Positions 43,391-53,621 of a DNA stretch of 64,000 nt are shown here, piece by piece. The stretch comes from Maritalea mediterranea (GTDB lineage Bacteria > Pseudomonadota > Alphaproteobacteria > Rhizobiales > Devosiaceae). How positions within the stretch are numbered: position 1 is the stretch's first letter; each line of letters opens with the position of its first letter. Made by a program: the position numbers and the translations under genes. The notes beneath the pieces are model-generated. The model was not told where the DNA came from, ran no database searches, and saw only the letters and a program-made list of their open reading frames with translations. Location: contig NZ_JAKGTI010000003.1 in assembly GCF_021568695.1 (NCBI RefSeq), positions 80,943-144,942 on the forward strand. Reading direction: 5' to 3'.

Positions 43391-44647
43391 TCACGCTTCT
43401 TTCTCCTCACTCGCCTGCTCCGTCACCCATTGCCCAGCCGCCTCAACGGCAATTGGCGAGGCAGAGGGGACAACGCCGAGATAGCTTTCTGTTTCGCTTG
43501 GCGGGGTGACGACCGCGCGTTGGGTCATGCGATAGAGCGCGAACATGGTGATGAACAGGCAGGTGGTGGCGAGCATGATCCAGAACATGTGGGAGCCGAA
43601 CATTTGCATAACGGTACCTGCCGCCAGCGGGCCGAGGATCGCGCCAAGCCCAAAGGTAAGGGCGAGACCGCCGGAGGCGGCGGGCATATCCTCGGTGGGC
43701 AATGCATCGTTGACATAGGCAAGCAGCAAGGCATAGAGCGGCATAGTGACCCCACCTGAGAGGAAGGCGATGGCCAAAAGCGCGGGTTGGTTGTCGCCGA
43801 TGCTTGCACCGATCAGGCAGAAAATCGCCCCGAGGCCGGAGGTGGCGAAAATGACATAGCGTCGGTCGACCCGATCGGAGATCCAGCCAATCGGCACTTG
43901 CAGCAATAGGGGGCCAGTAAACAGCATGGCCATCAGCAGTGCGACCTGGGGCGGCGACAGGCCGATCCGGGCACCATAGACGGGGCTCATGCCCGCTTGT
44001 GTGGCGTAGATGGTGCCAAGAAAGAAAATGCCGACTGTGCCGAGCGGCGAGCCGCGAAACAGTTCGAGCAAGGGCATGGGGCGCGACATTTGAGTGGCGG
44101 GTGTGGGCGAAACCGACAAGAGGATCGGCCCAAAGGAAATCGACACCAGAATGGAAGCGACGATAAACAAGGAGGCGGTTGCCGCGTCACCCATCGCCAG
44201 CAGGCCCTGCGCGCCAATCACGCCGAGTGTCTGGGCGATCATATAGACCGAGAGCACTTGGCCCCGGTTCTGGTTGGTTGCTTCTGCATTGAGCCAGCTT
44301 TCGGCGGTGACATAGATGCTCGCCATGCAAAACCCGATCAACACACGCAGCACGGTCCACGCCCAAGGCTCAACGACCAGCGTCAGGGCGATCAGGCCAG
44401 CGGACATAAAGCTGCCCACTGCCGCAAACACCCGCACATGGCCCACGCGGCGGATCATCACAGGGGCTGCCTGCGCGCCCATCAAAAACCCGCCAAAATA
44501 GGCGGAGGTGACCAGTGCCAGTGCACTGGCGGAGAAACCTTCAATATCCCCGCGCACCCCCACAAGCGTGAACTGCATGCCATTGCCCAGCATGATGAAA
44601 AAGATACCCAGAAGCAGCGGCAGAATGCCGAGATAAAGCTGTTTCAT
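43391..44647 (-). CDS. MFS transporter (YcaD-like)
   Basis: A 418-residue inner-membrane transporter with about twelve hydrophobic segments. MFS landmarks are MLGNGMQFTLVGVRGDIEGF in the first helix region and IGWISDRVDRRYVIFATSGL in the loop between helices 8 and 9-type segments. The pattern resembles the YcaD/YfkF group; substrate unknown. It lies alone between two repeat-rich intergenic regions, so it may be a later insertion into the DUF1178-ubiG interval. Confidence 0.87.
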   Translation of the reverse strand: MKQLYLGILPLLLGIFFIMLGNGMQFTLVGVRGDIEGFSASALALVTSAYFGGFLMGAQAAPVMIRRVGHVRVFAAVGSFMSAGLIALTLVVEPWAWTVLRVLIGFCMASIYVTAESWLNAEATNQNRGQVLSVYMIAQTLGVIGAQGLLAMGDAATASLFIVASILVSISFGPILLSVSPTPATQMSRPMPLLELFRGSPLGTVGIFFLGTIYATQAGMSPVYGARIGLSPPQVALLMAMLFTGPLLLQVPIGWISDRVDRRYVIFATSGLGAIFCLIGASIGDNQPALLAIAFLSGGVTMPLYALLLAYVNDALPTEDMPAASGGLALTFGLGAILGPLAAGTVMQMFGSHMFWIMLATTCLFITMFALYRMTQRAVVTPPSETESYLGVVPSASPIAVEAAGQWVTEQASEEKEA

Positions 44648-44801
44648 GTGACCACGCCCGTGCCCGATTTTAGTGCGGGCAGGCTAACATGATTTGTGCG
44701 CTGTCGCATTCGATTTTCAGTGGTGTCGGTTAAGGATATTCTAGCGACTGCTGGTGGCACAAGTGTCGAGAAAACCTCAAATCACCCGAGGCCTTTCCGT
44801 C

Positions 44802-44824
44802 ATTACCAGGCTTGATCCGGTAGT
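44802..44824. repeat. Palindromic repeat, CTTGA loop (copy 2, decayed)
   Basis: ATTACCAGG, loop CTTGA, TCCGGTAGT. Stem mismatches relative to copy 1 suggest decay. Confidence 0.7.
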
Positions 44825-44939
44825 CCATTTGGCGGCCGTATTGTCCCAATGGCTGGAGGGGGGAGGTGTCCTGCTCAACTGGATAAATAACACGCTATAT
44901 AATCTTAAAGGTGAGCCTGTTTTCGCTTGCGCTGCTTGG

Positions 44940-44962
44940 ACCCTCGGGTCAAGCCCGAGGGT
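44940..44962. repeat. Palindromic repeat, TCAAG loop (copy 3, opposite orientation)
   Basis: ACCCTCGGG, loop TCAAG, CCCGAGGGT: a perfect 9-bp stem. The loop is the reverse complement of CTTGA, so the element is inverted relative to copies 1, 2 and 4. Confidence 0.8.
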
Positions 44963-45051
44963 GACGGCAGGGGAGGTGGTGAACGGTCCCGGGATCACGC
45001 CGAGCGGTGACGCTGGTGGTCGCGACAAAAGCCCCAACAACACCCGATGCC

Positions 45052-45072
45052 ATCCCGGCCTTGAGCCGGGAT
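45052..45072. repeat. Palindromic repeat, CTTGA loop (copy 4)
   Basis: ATCCCGGC, loop CTTGA, GCCGGGAT: a perfect 8-bp stem with compensated changes compared with copy 1. Confidence 0.8.
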
Positions 45073-45094
45073 CAATTGCCTAGGCAGAGAGCAA

Positions 45095-45115
45095 GCCCCG
45101 GATCAGGTCCGGGGC
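45095..45115. repeat. Palindromic repeat, TCAGG loop (copy 5)
   Basis: GCCCCGGA, loop TCAGG, TCCGGGGC: a perfect 8-bp stem with a one-base variant of the inverted loop. Confidence 0.75.
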
Positions 45116-45192
45116 GGCCATGAGGAAGATGTTGGGGCAAAATCTACCAGTTGTTTCGCGTCGATTATGGTTTTGCCGCGTGGGGCGTCACA

Positions 45193-45936
45193 TCAGGCGT
45201 CCTTCACCTTCTCCGCCAGCATCATATAATTGACGCTCATATCTTTTGATTTTTTCCAGGCATCTTCCAGCGGGTGGTAGCTTACGCCCAGCTTGTCTTT
45301 GATCTGCATGCCGTTGCGTTTGAGGTTGGAGGTAATTTCCTCCGGGGTCACCAGCATGTCGTAGGAGTGGGTGCCTTTGGGCAGCCAGCGCAGCACATAT
45401 TCGGCGCCGACAATGGCGAGGGCATAGGCTTTAAAGGTGCGGTTGATGGTGGCGACGAACATCAGGCCGCCGGGTTTGACCAGTTGGGCGCAGCTTTTAA
45501 GATAGAGCTCAATATCAGCCACATGCTCCACCACTTCCATATTGAGCACCACATCGAACTGCTCGCCCGCTTCGGCCAGCGCTTCTGAGGTGGTGGCGCG
45601 ATAATCAATATCGAGTTCGGAACGTTCGGCGTGGATTTGTGCGATCTTGATGTTTTTCTCGCCCGCATCGGCGCCCACCACATCGGCGCCCAAGCGCTTC
45701 ATGGGTTCGCACAAGAGGCCACCACCGCAGCCAATATCGAGAAGCCGCAGGCCCTTAAAGGGTTCGCGGGCGGTTTGGTCGAGGCCGAAATGATTGATCA
45801 CCTGCTCGCGGATATAAGAAAGGCGGACGGGATTGAATTTGTGCAAGGGTTTGAACTTGCCTTTTGGGTCCCACCATTCATCGGCCATGGCGTTGAACCG
45901 TTCAACTTCATCTTGATGGATGGTTGTTTGGGCCAT
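45193..45936 (-). CDS. ubiG: Ubiquinone biosynthesis O-methyltransferase UbiG
   Basis: SAM-dependent enzyme for both O-methylations of ubiquinone synthesis; 247 residues. Signature parts are [40 protein letters not shown], motif [21 protein letters not shown], and [23 protein letters not shown] at 45936 has GAGG 8 nt upstream and gives the family N-terminus. It is divergent from lysC across 273 bp. Confidence 0.95.
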   Translation of the reverse strand: MAQTTIHQDEVERFNAMADEWWDPKGKFKPLHKFNPVRLSYIREQVINHFGLDQTAREPFKGLRLLDIGCGGGLLCEPMKRLGADVVGADAGEKNIKIAQIHAERSELDIDYRATTSEALAEAGEQFDVVLNMEVVEHVADIELYLKSCAQLVKPGGLMFVATINRTFKAYALAIVGAEYVLRWLPKGTHSYDMLVTPEEITSNLKRNGMQIKDKLGVSYHPLEDAWKKSKDMSVNYMMLAEKVKDA

Positions 45937-46209
45937 TTTCAAATCCTCGTGCCTAGTGTGTTGGTTGCGCAAGCGGGAAACGGGTTGCCGAACGCTTTTG
46001 GATCAATCGGGCACATTTGATGAGGTGTCAATATGACAAATCGCGTCAATCGCAGCAGAATCGCGAAATAGCGCCCGTTTTAGTTGATCAAAACGCCAGT
46101 TTGTGGCAATTGACGCGCGCGAGCATTGTCGGCGCGGGGCCAACAACTCGCGGCCCAACCCGAGGCAATTCAACGCCAATCGGGCAGAATAATTTTAGGA
46201 AAGCGCGCC

Positions 46210-47481
46210 ATGGCGACAATTGTGATGAAATTTGGCGGCACCTCGGTGGCCGACATTGAGCGGATCAGGCATGCGGCCCGGCATGTCAAACGCGAAGTGG
46301 ATGCGGGGCACAAAGTGTGTGTTGTGGTCTCGGCCATGTCCGGCAAAACCAATGAGTTGGTGGCCTTAACGCGCGATGCCGCGCCGGTGCATGATGCCCG
46401 CGAATATGATGCGGTGGTTGCTTCAGGCGAGCAGGTGTCTGCCGGTCTGATGTCAATTGTGCTACAAGAAATGGGTGTGCCCGCGCGGTCTTTTGCCGGG
46501 TGGCAGGTGCCAATTGAAACCAGCGACGCCCACGGGTCGGCGCGGATTACCAATATTGATCCGGCACTGTTGTTCGACCGGATGAATGCCGGGCTGGTGT
46601 GTGTGGTCACCGGGTTTCAGGGCGTGTCGCCGCATAAGCGGATCACAACGCTGGGGCGTGGTGGTTCTGACACGAGCGCGGTGGCGGTGGCCGCGGCGGT
46701 TCAGGCTGACCGGTGTGATATTTATACGGATGTGGACGGGGTTTATACCACCGACCCAAGGATCGTTTCGAAAGCACGGCGGATCGAGCGGATCAGCTTT
46801 GAAGAAATGCTGGAAATGGCCTCTTTGGGCGCAAAAGTGTTGCAAACGCGCTCGGTTGAGCTGGCCATGGCCAAAAAGGTGCGCCTTGTGGTGCGCTCAA
46901 GTTTTGATGACCCCGATCAAGTGCCGCCACTGGGTGAACAGGGCGACTGGCAAGGTCCAGGCACATTGGTGTGTGATGAGGATGAGATTATGGAAAAGCA
47001 AATTGTTTCCGGTGTGACCTGCGCCAAGTCAGAGGCGAAAATCACTCTGCGTGGGGTGAAGGATAATCCGGGCGTGGCCGCAGCGGTGTTCGGGCCCTTA
47101 GCAGATGCGCAAATCGTTGTGGATATGATTGTGCAAAACATCTCAGATGATGGCAAATCCACTGATATCACTTTTACTATTCCTGACGCTGAATTTGACA
47201 AGGCCATGACGGTGCTTAAAGAAGCGGGGGAAACAAGTTTAGAATTTGATTCGATTTCCGGTTCTAAAGGCGGAGCCAAAATTTCAGTGATTGGGGTGGG
47301 GATGCGGTCTCACGCAGGCGTTGCAGCGTCTATGTTCCGCGCCCTGTCTGATAAAGGCATTAATATTCAATTGATTACCACATCCGAGATCAAGACCAGT
47401 GTATTGATCGAGGAGGAATATGCCGAATTGGCGGTGCGGGCACTCCACACCTATTATGGCTTGGATATGGAAGAGGCATAA
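46210..47481 (+). CDS. lysC: Aspartate kinase
   Basis: First enzyme of the aspartate family pathway (lysine, threonine, methionine); 423 residues. The kinase part begins IVMKFGGTSVADIERIRHAA and contains TTLGRGGSDTSAVAVAAAVQ and CDIYTDVDGVYTTDPRIV. Two ACT domains form the C-terminal regulatory part (VKDNPGVAAAVFGPLADAQI; VGMRSHAGVAASMFRALSDK), consistent with feedback inhibition. ATG at 46210 follows AGGA by 9 nt; an in-frame start at 46126 adds an unrelated leader. Confidence 0.97.
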   Translation: MATIVMKFGGTSVADIERIRHAARHVKREVDAGHKVCVVVSAMSGKTNELVALTRDAAPVHDAREYDAVVASGEQVSAGLMSIVLQEMGVPARSFAGWQVPIETSDAHGSARITNIDPALLFDRMNAGLVCVVTGFQGVSPHKRITTLGRGGSDTSAVAVAAAVQADRCDIYTDVDGVYTTDPRIVSKARRIERISFEEMLEMASLGAKVLQTRSVELAMAKKVRLVVRSSFDDPDQVPPLGEQGDWQGPGTLVCDEDEIMEKQIVSGVTCAKSEAKITLRGVKDNPGVAAAVFGPLADAQIVVDMIVQNISDDGKSTDITFTIPDAEFDKAMTVLKEAGETSLEFDSISGSKGGAKISVIGVGMRSHAGVAASMFRALSDKGINIQLITTSEIKTSVLIEEEYAELAVRALHTYYGLDMEEA

Positions 47482-47528
47482 GCCAATTTGGCCCAAAAAG
47501 GCGGCTCGCTTCGGCGGGTTGAGGGCGG

Positions 47529-49793
47529 ATGGCACATACGATAGCTGGCCCACGTGAATTGTTGCGCAGATTGCGCGAAACAATGGCAGAGCCATTGGGC
47601 ATTCAGGAGCGGCTGGATAAGATTGTTGAGTTGATTGCGGACAGTATGCGGGCCGATGTGTGCTCGTTCTATGTCTTGCGCGATGATGGCGCGTTGGAGC
47701 TGTTCGCCACCCATGGGTTGAAGCGCGAAGCGGTGCACCAGACCAGCCTGCGCCTTGGTGAAGGTCTTGTGGGCCTTATCGCTTCAGAAGCCATGTCGCT
47801 CAATCTGGCCGATGCGCCCAAGCATCCGGCCTTTGCCTATCGCCCGGAAACGGGGGAAGATCCGTTCCAGTCGTTTTTGGGGGTGCCGGTGCTGCGTGCG
47901 GGCCAAACCCTTGGCGTTCTGGATGTGCAGTCGGTGGAAAGCCGGCTCTATCGTGAAGACGAAACCGAAGCCTTGATGACCACTGCCACCTTGCTGGCGG
48001 AAATGGTGTCGACCACCGAATTTGACAGCCTGATCACACCCGGGTCGGAGATCGAATTGCGGCGCCCACGCTCGCTGGAGGCGTCTGCTTATACGGACGG
48101 CATCGCGTTGGGCAAAGTGTTTGTGCATGACCCGCGGGTGGTGGTGACCAACTTTGTTGCCGAGGATGTGGATCAGGAAAAAGAGCGACTGGAATCTGCA
48201 ATCCGCACCATGCGGGTGACGATTGACGATATGTTCAATCGCGGCGACATGCAGGCGCGGTCCGAGCATCGGGAGATTTTGGAAAGCTACCGGATGTTCG
48301 CCCATGACCGGGGCTGGGTGCGGCGGTTGCGTGAAGCGGTGGGCGCGGGCCTGACCGCAGAAGCGGCGGTTGAGCGGGTGCAGAACGACACCCGCGCGCG
48401 CATGATGCGCCAGACCGATCCCTATATTCGCGACCGGCTGCATGATCTGGATGATCTGGCCAACCGGCTTTTGCGGGTGTTGACCGGCGGCACCAAAGTG
48501 TTCGGGCATGAGTTGCCAGACAATGCTATTCTGGTGGCGCGGAATATGGGGCCGGCGGAATTACTGGAATATGACCGGCGCAAGCTGCGCGGCGTGGTGT
48601 TGGAAGAAGGCGGGATGACCGCCCATGTGTCGATCGTGGCACGCTCGCTGGGGCTGAATGTGTGCGGGCAGGTGGAAAATATCGCGGCCATGTGTGAAAC
48701 AGGTGACGATATTATTCTGGATTGTCAGCAAGGCATTGTGCATTTGCGCCCGTCGGTGGATGTGATGGCCACCTATGCCGACAAGGTGCGCATGAGCGCC
48801 AAGCGGCAGGAGCGGTTCGCCGCGCTGCGCGACAAGCCTTCGATCACGCGCGATGGGGTGGAGATCACCCTGCTGCACAATTCCGGGCTGATTGCCGATT
48901 TGCCCGCGATTGAAGAGACAGGTGCAGCAGGTATTGGCCTGTTCCGCACCGAATTGCAATTTATGATCGCCTCAAAATTGCCGCGCCTGGCCGAACAGGT
49001 GGAGCTTTATAGTGAAGCGATGGAACTGGTGAATGGCCGGCCCATCGTGTTCCGGCTGTTGGATATTGGCGGCGATAAGGTGGTGCCTTATTTGCGGGCC
49101 GAGGCAGAGGAAAACCCGGCCATGGGCTGGCGCTCGCTGCGGCTGGCGCTGGATCGACCCGGACTGATCCGTACCCAAATTCGCGGGCTTTTGCAGGCCG
49201 CCAACGGTCGCGATCTGGACATATTGGTGCCGATGATCACCGATGCGACGGAATTCCGCGAGGCGCGCAAAGTGCTGGACGTGGAGTTGAAGCGGCTGGA
49301 CAATGCGGGCTTCAAGCGACCCAAGAATTTGCGATTTGGGGCGATGATCGAAGTGCCCTCGTTGCTGTTTGAATTGGACCATTTGCTGCCCATGACCGAC
49401 TTCGTCTCCATTGGCTCGAATGATCTGGTGCAGTTTCTTACCGCGGCGGACCGGGCCAATTCCCGCGTTGTGCGGCGATATGATCCGATTGCCATTCCGC
49501 GCCTGAGGGCGTTTAAACATGTGGCCGACGCCGCTAAGCGCCATAATGTGCCGTTGACCATGTGTGGTGAGCTTGCCGGGCGGCCGATAGAGGCGCTGGC
49601 GCTAATGGCGATCGGCATTGACCGGTTGAGCATGGCCGCCTCTTCGATTGGCCAGATCAAAGAACTGGTCTTGTCTCTTGATCTTCAAGCCATTCGCGGG
49701 CAAATATGCGCCGCGTTGGATGAAGGGGGTGACCCTTTGATTATCCGCGATTTGATTTATGATTTGGCCGACCGCCAACATCTACCTTTGTAA
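47529..49793 (+). CDS. ptsP: Nitrogen-PTS enzyme I (EI-Ntr), PEP-protein phosphotransferase
   Basis: First component of the regulatory nitrogen phosphotransferase system; passes phosphate from PEP to NPr. The 754-residue protein has an N-terminal GAF domain (about 15-160), then the EI part with the phosphorylated His (residue 366) in GGMTAHVSIVARSLGLNVCG, the PEP-binding GLFRTELQFMIASKLPRLAE, and FVSIGSNDLVQFLTAADRAN near the active-site Cys in PLTMCGELAGRPIEALALMA. It follows lysC by 47 bp. The GAF domain probably senses nitrogen status. Confidence 0.96.
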   Translation: MAHTIAGPRELLRRLRETMAEPLGIQERLDKIVELIADSMRADVCSFYVLRDDGALELFATHGLKREAVHQTSLRLGEGLVGLIASEAMSLNLADAPKHPAFAYRPETGEDPFQSFLGVPVLRAGQTLGVLDVQSVESRLYREDETEALMTTATLLAEMVSTTEFDSLITPGSEIELRRPRSLEASAYTDGIALGKVFVHDPRVVVTNFVAEDVDQEKERLESAIRTMRVTIDDMFNRGDMQARSEHREILESYRMFAHDRGWVRRLREAVGAGLTAEAAVERVQNDTRARMMRQTDPYIRDRLHDLDDLANRLLRVLTGGTKVFGHELPDNAILVARNMGPAELLEYDRRKLRGVVLEEGGMTAHVSIVARSLGLNVCGQVENIAAMCETGDDIILDCQQGIVHLRPSVDVMATYADKVRMSAKRQERFAALRDKPSITRDGVEITLLHNSGLIADLPAIEETGAAGIGLFRTELQFMIASKLPRLAEQVELYSEAMELVNGRPIVFRLLDIGGDKVVPYLRAEAEENPAMGWRSLRLALDRPGLIRTQIRGLLQAANGRDLDILVPMITDATEFREARKVLDVELKRLDNAGFKRPKNLRFGAMIEVPSLLFELDHLLPMTDFVSIGSNDLVQFLTAADRANSRVVRRYDPIAIPRLRAFKHVADAAKRHNVPLTMCGELAGRPIEALALMAIGIDRLSMAASSIGQIKELVLSLDLQAIRGQICAALDEGGDPLIIRDLIYDLADRQHLPL

Positions 49794-49811
49794 ATGAAAG
49801 TCTGAGCTTTT

Positions 49812-50891
49812 ATGGCGAAACTACCGGCAGATAAACTGGATGCTTTGTTGCACCGCTTCGAAACTGTTGAAGGGGAGATGGCGGCGCACCCGGATCCGGA
49901 AACCTATGTGAAGCTGTCCAAGGAATATTCTGATCTGCAGCCCTATGTGGACAAGATTCGTGAGTTTAAAGCCGCGCAGTCTGACCTTGAGGGTGTGGAC
50001 GAAATTTTGGCATCTGGTGACAAGGAAATGGCCGAAATGGCCGAGCTGGAGCGCGATGAGCTCAGGGAAAAGATCGAGAATCTGACCCAGGAAATTCGCC
50101 TTATGCTGCTGCCCAAGGACGAGGCGGATGATAAATCCGCTATTTTGGAAGTGCGCGCGGGCACGGGCGGCGACGAAGCGGCGCTGTTCGCAGGCGATCT
50201 GTTCCGTATGTATCAACGCCACGCTGAAATCAATGGCTGGAAAGTCCAGATCATGGAGGAAAGCGAAGGCGATATGGGCGGCTATAAGGAGATTGTCGCC
50301 AGCATTAAGGGCAATGGGGTTTATGCCCGGTTGAAATTTGAATCCGGGGTGCACCGGGTGCAGCGTGTGCCGGAAACCGAGTCGGGTGGGCGCATTCACA
50401 CTTCTGCTGCCACCGTGGCGGTGCTGCCGGAAGTGGAAGACATTGATATCGAAATTCGCAACGAGGATATTCGCATTGATACGATGCGGGCCTCCGGCGC
50501 GGGTGGCCAGCACGTGAACACGACCGATAGCGCGGTGCGCATCACCCATATTCCAACAGGTGTTGTGGTGATTTCATCAGAAAAATCGCAGCACCAAAAC
50601 CGCGCCAACGCGATGAAAGTGTTGCGGGCCCGCCTGTTTGATATGCAGCGGCAGGAGCGCGACAGCGCCCGGGCCGAAGCGCGGCGCGATCAGGTGGGCT
50701 CCGGCGACCGGTCCGAACGGATCCGGACTTACAATTTTCCGCAGGGGCGCGTCACCGATCACCGGATCAATCTGACGCTTTACAAGCTGGATAAAGTGAT
50801 TGCTGGTGAGGCGTTGGACGAAATGATTGATGCCCTGATCACCGAGAATCAGGCAGCGCAATTGTCGGCCATGGATGACGAAAACAGCTAA
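49812..50891 (+). CDS. prfA: Peptide chain release factor 1
   Basis: Terminates translation at UAA and UAG; 359 residues. The codon-recognition motif appears as [20 protein letters not shown] (PET in the place of PAT), and the catalytic GGQ lies at 231-233 in [20 protein letters not shown]. It follows ptsP by 18 bp and overlaps prmC, which methylates the GGQ glutamine, by 17 bp. Confidence 0.97.
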   Translation: MAKLPADKLDALLHRFETVEGEMAAHPDPETYVKLSKEYSDLQPYVDKIREFKAAQSDLEGVDEILASGDKEMAEMAELERDELREKIENLTQEIRLMLLPKDEADDKSAILEVRAGTGGDEAALFAGDLFRMYQRHAEINGWKVQIMEESEGDMGGYKEIVASIKGNGVYARLKFESGVHRVQRVPETESGGRIHTSAATVAVLPEVEDIDIEIRNEDIRIDTMRASGAGGQHVNTTDSAVRITHIPTGVVVISSEKSQHQNRANAMKVLRARLFDMQRQERDSARAEARRDQVGSGDRSERIRTYNFPQGRVTDHRINLTLYKLDKVIAGEALDEMIDALITENQAAQLSAMDDENS

Positions 50892-51777
50892 GCCTTATTC
50901 CCCATTGGGCCAAACATTTGGACAGCTACGGCTTTACTGGAAACAGCAATTTGCTGCCAGCGATATTGCCACGGCTGCGCTGGATGCACGATTGTTGTTG
51001 TGCGCTGCGGCCGAATTGGATCAAGCCCGGCTGATTGCCAAAGAGCATGATCCTGCCCCATCCGATGTGGCGGATCACATGGCTGATTATGGTCAGCGGC
51101 GGTTGGCACATGAACCTGTGGCCCGCATTCTGGGCTTTGCTGAATTTTATGGCCTGCGCTTCGGCGTGAATGCAGACACATTGGTGCCGCGACCCGAAAC
51201 CGAAATGCTGGTGGAGCGGGCGCTTGTTTTGTTGCCCAAAGGCGGACGCTTTCTGGACTTAGGCACGGGCACGGGGTGCATCGCCATCAGTATTGCGCAT
51301 GAAAGCCCTGATCTGGCGGGCATGGCCACCGACATTGCGCCGGGCGCCTTGGATATGGCGACACAAAATGCGCAGCAGCATGGTGTTGATGATCGGCTGG
51401 CGCTGATCAGAAGTGATTGGTTCGCCGCAGTGCCAGCGGCGGCGCAATTCGACCTGATCATTTCTAACCCGCCTTATATTGCCGAAAGTGAGCGCAATTT
51501 GATGAATGAGGAGGCGTTGCGCTTTGATCCAGCGGCTGCGCTGTTTGCCCCTGATGAAGGCATGGCAGCTTTTCGGCAGATTCTCTTAGGGGCACAGAAT
51601 CACTTAAAGCCGGGCGGTAAGTTGCTGTTTGAATTCGGTTTTCAGCAGGCCAACGCGTTGGAGTTGGCGGCGAAGGACGCGGGGGCAACGCAGGTAACTT
51701 TTTCAAAAGACTTTTCCGGCCATAATCGAATGGCCGAGATTTCTTATGAAACCGGGCAAAAAGCCAGCACGAAGTGA
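50875..51777 (+). CDS. prmC: Release factor glutamine methyltransferase PrmC
   Basis: N5-methylates the glutamine of the GGQ motif in release factors; 300 residues. Motif I is [20 protein letters not shown] and the catalytic NPPY lies in [20 protein letters not shown]. The N-terminal helical domain contains [20 protein letters not shown]. Its start overlaps the end of prfA by 17 bp, so the enzyme is translationally coupled to its substrate. Confidence 0.96.
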   Translation: MTKTAKPYSPLGQTFGQLRLYWKQQFAASDIATAALDARLLLCAAAELDQARLIAKEHDPAPSDVADHMADYGQRRLAHEPVARILGFAEFYGLRFGVNADTLVPRPETEMLVERALVLLPKGGRFLDLGTGTGCIAISIAHESPDLAGMATDIAPGALDMATQNAQQHGVDDRLALIRSDWFAAVPAAAQFDLIISNPPYIAESERNLMNEEALRFDPAAALFAPDEGMAAFRQILLGAQNHLKPGGKLLFEFGFQQANALELAAKDAGATQVTFSKDFSGHNRMAEISYETGQKASTK

Positions 51778-52032
51778 TCGGGTGAGCATTTTTCACTTGG
51801 AAAAACTTTTCGAAGCATATAGGTTACTGGGGCTAGTTGGGTTTGATGTTCATTCATTGACCGCAAAATTTTGCCTACAGACCTAAGGTGGATTTGCCCC
51901 CAGCAAGCTGGACAGCCGGCATATAGCGATCCAACACCAAGTCACATCCAGACCATCGTTTGGGGGCAATGTGATAGCTACGGTTTGGCGCGTTCATTCG
52001 GCGCAAAGTTAAGAAAAGTTTGAAGTCATCGT

Positions 52033-52632
52033 ATGAGACCTGGACAACAGAATAAGCGTTCACGCGGCCGTGGTAACGGTCGGAAAAACGTCAATCCGCT
52101 TTCCCGCAATTATGAGAGCAACGGACCTGATGTGAAGGTGCGGGGCAATGCCTCACACGTTGCGGAGAAATATGTGCAGCTGGCGCGCGATGCGCAGGCC
52201 TCTGGCGATTCCGTCATGGCCGAAAACTATCTGCAGCATGCGGAACACTATTTCCGGATCATTTTTGCCGCGCAGGCGCAGAATCAGGCGCGCCAAGAGC
52301 AGCGCCGTGAACGGGATGATCAAGATCGCGACAGTGAAAATCGTGACACTGAAAGTCGTGAGAACGAAGATAAGCCGGTTGAAGCCAATACCGAGGCAGC
52401 GGAAAAAGACGCTGAGGTAAAGGAAGAAAATACCTCTGAAAAGCCTGCCGCCAATGATGAGACCGGTCAGGAAAAGCCGCAGGAAAAACCAAAGCGTGCA
52501 CCGCGTGCGCGGCGGCCCCGTCGCAAACCTACGGCAGATGGGGATTTGGCAGATGCGCCTCAGCCCAAATTGAGTGTGGGCGATGAGGTGACGGCAGAAG
52601 TGCCGGAGAAAAAGGCCGCAGCGGCGGAATAG
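52033..52632 (+). CDS. DUF4167 domain protein
   Basis: A 199-residue protein. The N-terminal 75 residues carry the DUF4167 pattern: a basic, Asn/Gly-rich start (GRGNGRKNVNPLSRNYESNG) then VRGNASHVAEKYVQLARDAQ and MAENYLQHAEHYFRIIFAAQ. The rest is highly charged and probably disordered, with a Lys/Arg-rich patch (PKRAPRARRPRRKP). The basic ends suggest RNA or DNA binding; the function is unknown. It sits between prmC and clpB as in related genomes and ends at a terminator. Confidence 0.88.
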   Translation: MRPGQQNKRSRGRGNGRKNVNPLSRNYESNGPDVKVRGNASHVAEKYVQLARDAQASGDSVMAENYLQHAEHYFRIIFAAQAQNQARQEQRRERDDQDRDSENRDTESRENEDKPVEANTEAAEKDAEVKEENTSEKPAANDETGQEKPQEKPKRAPRARRPRRKPTADGDLADAPQPKLSVGDEVTAEVPEKKAAAAE

Positions 52633-52635
52633 ATA

Positions 52636-52662
52636 AAAGGGCGGTTCACCGCCCTTTATTTT
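52636..52662. terminator. Terminator after the DUF4167 gene
   Basis: Arms AAAGGGCGG (52636-52644) and CCGCCCTTT (52649-52657) with a TTCA loop, followed by ATTTTT. It overlaps the 3' end of the convergent GlxA-type regulator gene, so it may act for both. Confidence 0.85.
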
Positions 52663-53621
52663 TGCCTGAAATTTTCGCGATAGCGGGCCGGACTGATTTT
52701 CAGTTGCGTGCGGAAGTGGTGGCGCATGGTTTCCGGCGTGTTGAACCCGGCACGTTCGGCAATTTCATCCATGGTGAAATGCTCTTTTTCTAATAAGCTG
52801 CGCGCAAAGGCCACGCGCTCGCGGGTGAGCCATTGGTTGGGGCTTACTCCCATTATCTCCTGAAAACGGCGCATCAAGGTGCGTTCCGATAAATGACAGA
52901 AGGCCGCCAATTTTTTCACTGGCCAGGGCTGGTCCAGTTGCTGCCGCACCTGATCCAGATATTTGGCCAGGCTGCCTTTTTGCGGTTGCGCCAGAGGGCG
53001 GGGCACAAATTGTTTTTGGCCACCTTCGCGATGGGCGGGCAGGACAAGCCGTTGCGCCATGCGATTCGCTTCTGCGGCGCCTAACTCCTGCCGCACAATC
53101 TCCAGCCCAAGATCCAGACCGGCAGCGGACCCAGCCGAGCTCATGATTTGGGCATCGCCACAATAGAGCACATTTTCTGCTACCTGTTCGTTGGTGGCTT
53201 CGGCCTTGAGCAGATCGAGATATTGCCAATGGGTGGTGATGGTTTTGTTGCGCGTCAGCCCGGCGCGCAGCAACAAAAATGTGCCGGAGCAGATGCACAT
53301 AAAGCGCGCTCCCTTGAAAAGGGCGGCCCGCAATGCTGCCGCCACCTCATCATTTACCTTCTTGTCCGGTGGCCAGCCAGGCACAATGATCAGGTCAAAG
53401 TCCTTCAGCCGATCCAGTTGTACCGTGCAGGGGACACGCAGGCCCCCGGCCAGCCGCAAATCACCCGATTCGATTGCCACAGTCTCGGCTTTATAAAGCG
53501 GGGCGGTGGGGGACTGGATGGTGTCGAACATTTCCACCGCAATGCCATATTCGAAGGTGCACAGCCGGTCATAGGCGAGAATGGCGACTTTCTTTGGCGC
53601 GTTGGCTTTTGCTGTGGGCAT
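52656..53621 (-). CDS. GlxA-family AraC-type regulator (FtrA-like)
   Basis: A 321-residue regulator. The N-terminal DJ-1/PfpI-like amidotransferase domain starts VAILAYDRLCTFEYGIAVEM and includes GARFMCICSGTFLLLRAGLT, where Cys is in the nucleophile-elbow position. The C-terminal AraC HTH pair spans about 215-315 (LAAFCHLSERTLMRRFQEIM; MDEIAERAGFNTPETMRHHF). The first motif is very close to FtrA proteins. The target genes are unknown; neighbours give no hint. Confidence 0.9.
   Translation of the reverse strand: MPTAKANAPKKVAILAYDRLCTFEYGIAVEMFDTIQSPTAPLYKAETVAIESGDLRLAGGLRVPCTVQLDRLKDFDLIIVPGWPPDKKVNDEVAAALRAALFKGARFMCICSGTFLLLRAGLTRNKTITTHWQYLDLLKAEATNEQVAENVLYCGDAQIMSSAGSAAGLDLGLEIVRQELGAAEANRMAQRLVLPAHREGGQKQFVPRPLAQPQKGSLAKYLDQVRQQLDQPWPVKKLAAFCHLSERTLMRRFQEIMGVSPNQWLTRERVAFARSLLEKEHFTMDEIAERAGFNTPETMRHHFRTQLKISPARYRENFRQK

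Larger units (their letters stand above)
44648..45192. other. Intergenic region with four palindromic repeats
   Basis: This 545-bp stretch between the MFS start and the ubiG stop holds four short palindromes of the CTTGA-loop family (44802-44824, 44940-44962, 45052-45072, 45095-45115). I see no gene or RNA. Confidence 0.7.

Noticed and set aside
51875..52063. Small minus-strand open frame upstream of the DUF4167 gene
   Set aside because: It overlaps the DUF4167 start, has no upstream ribosome-binding site and lies in the promoter region of that gene.
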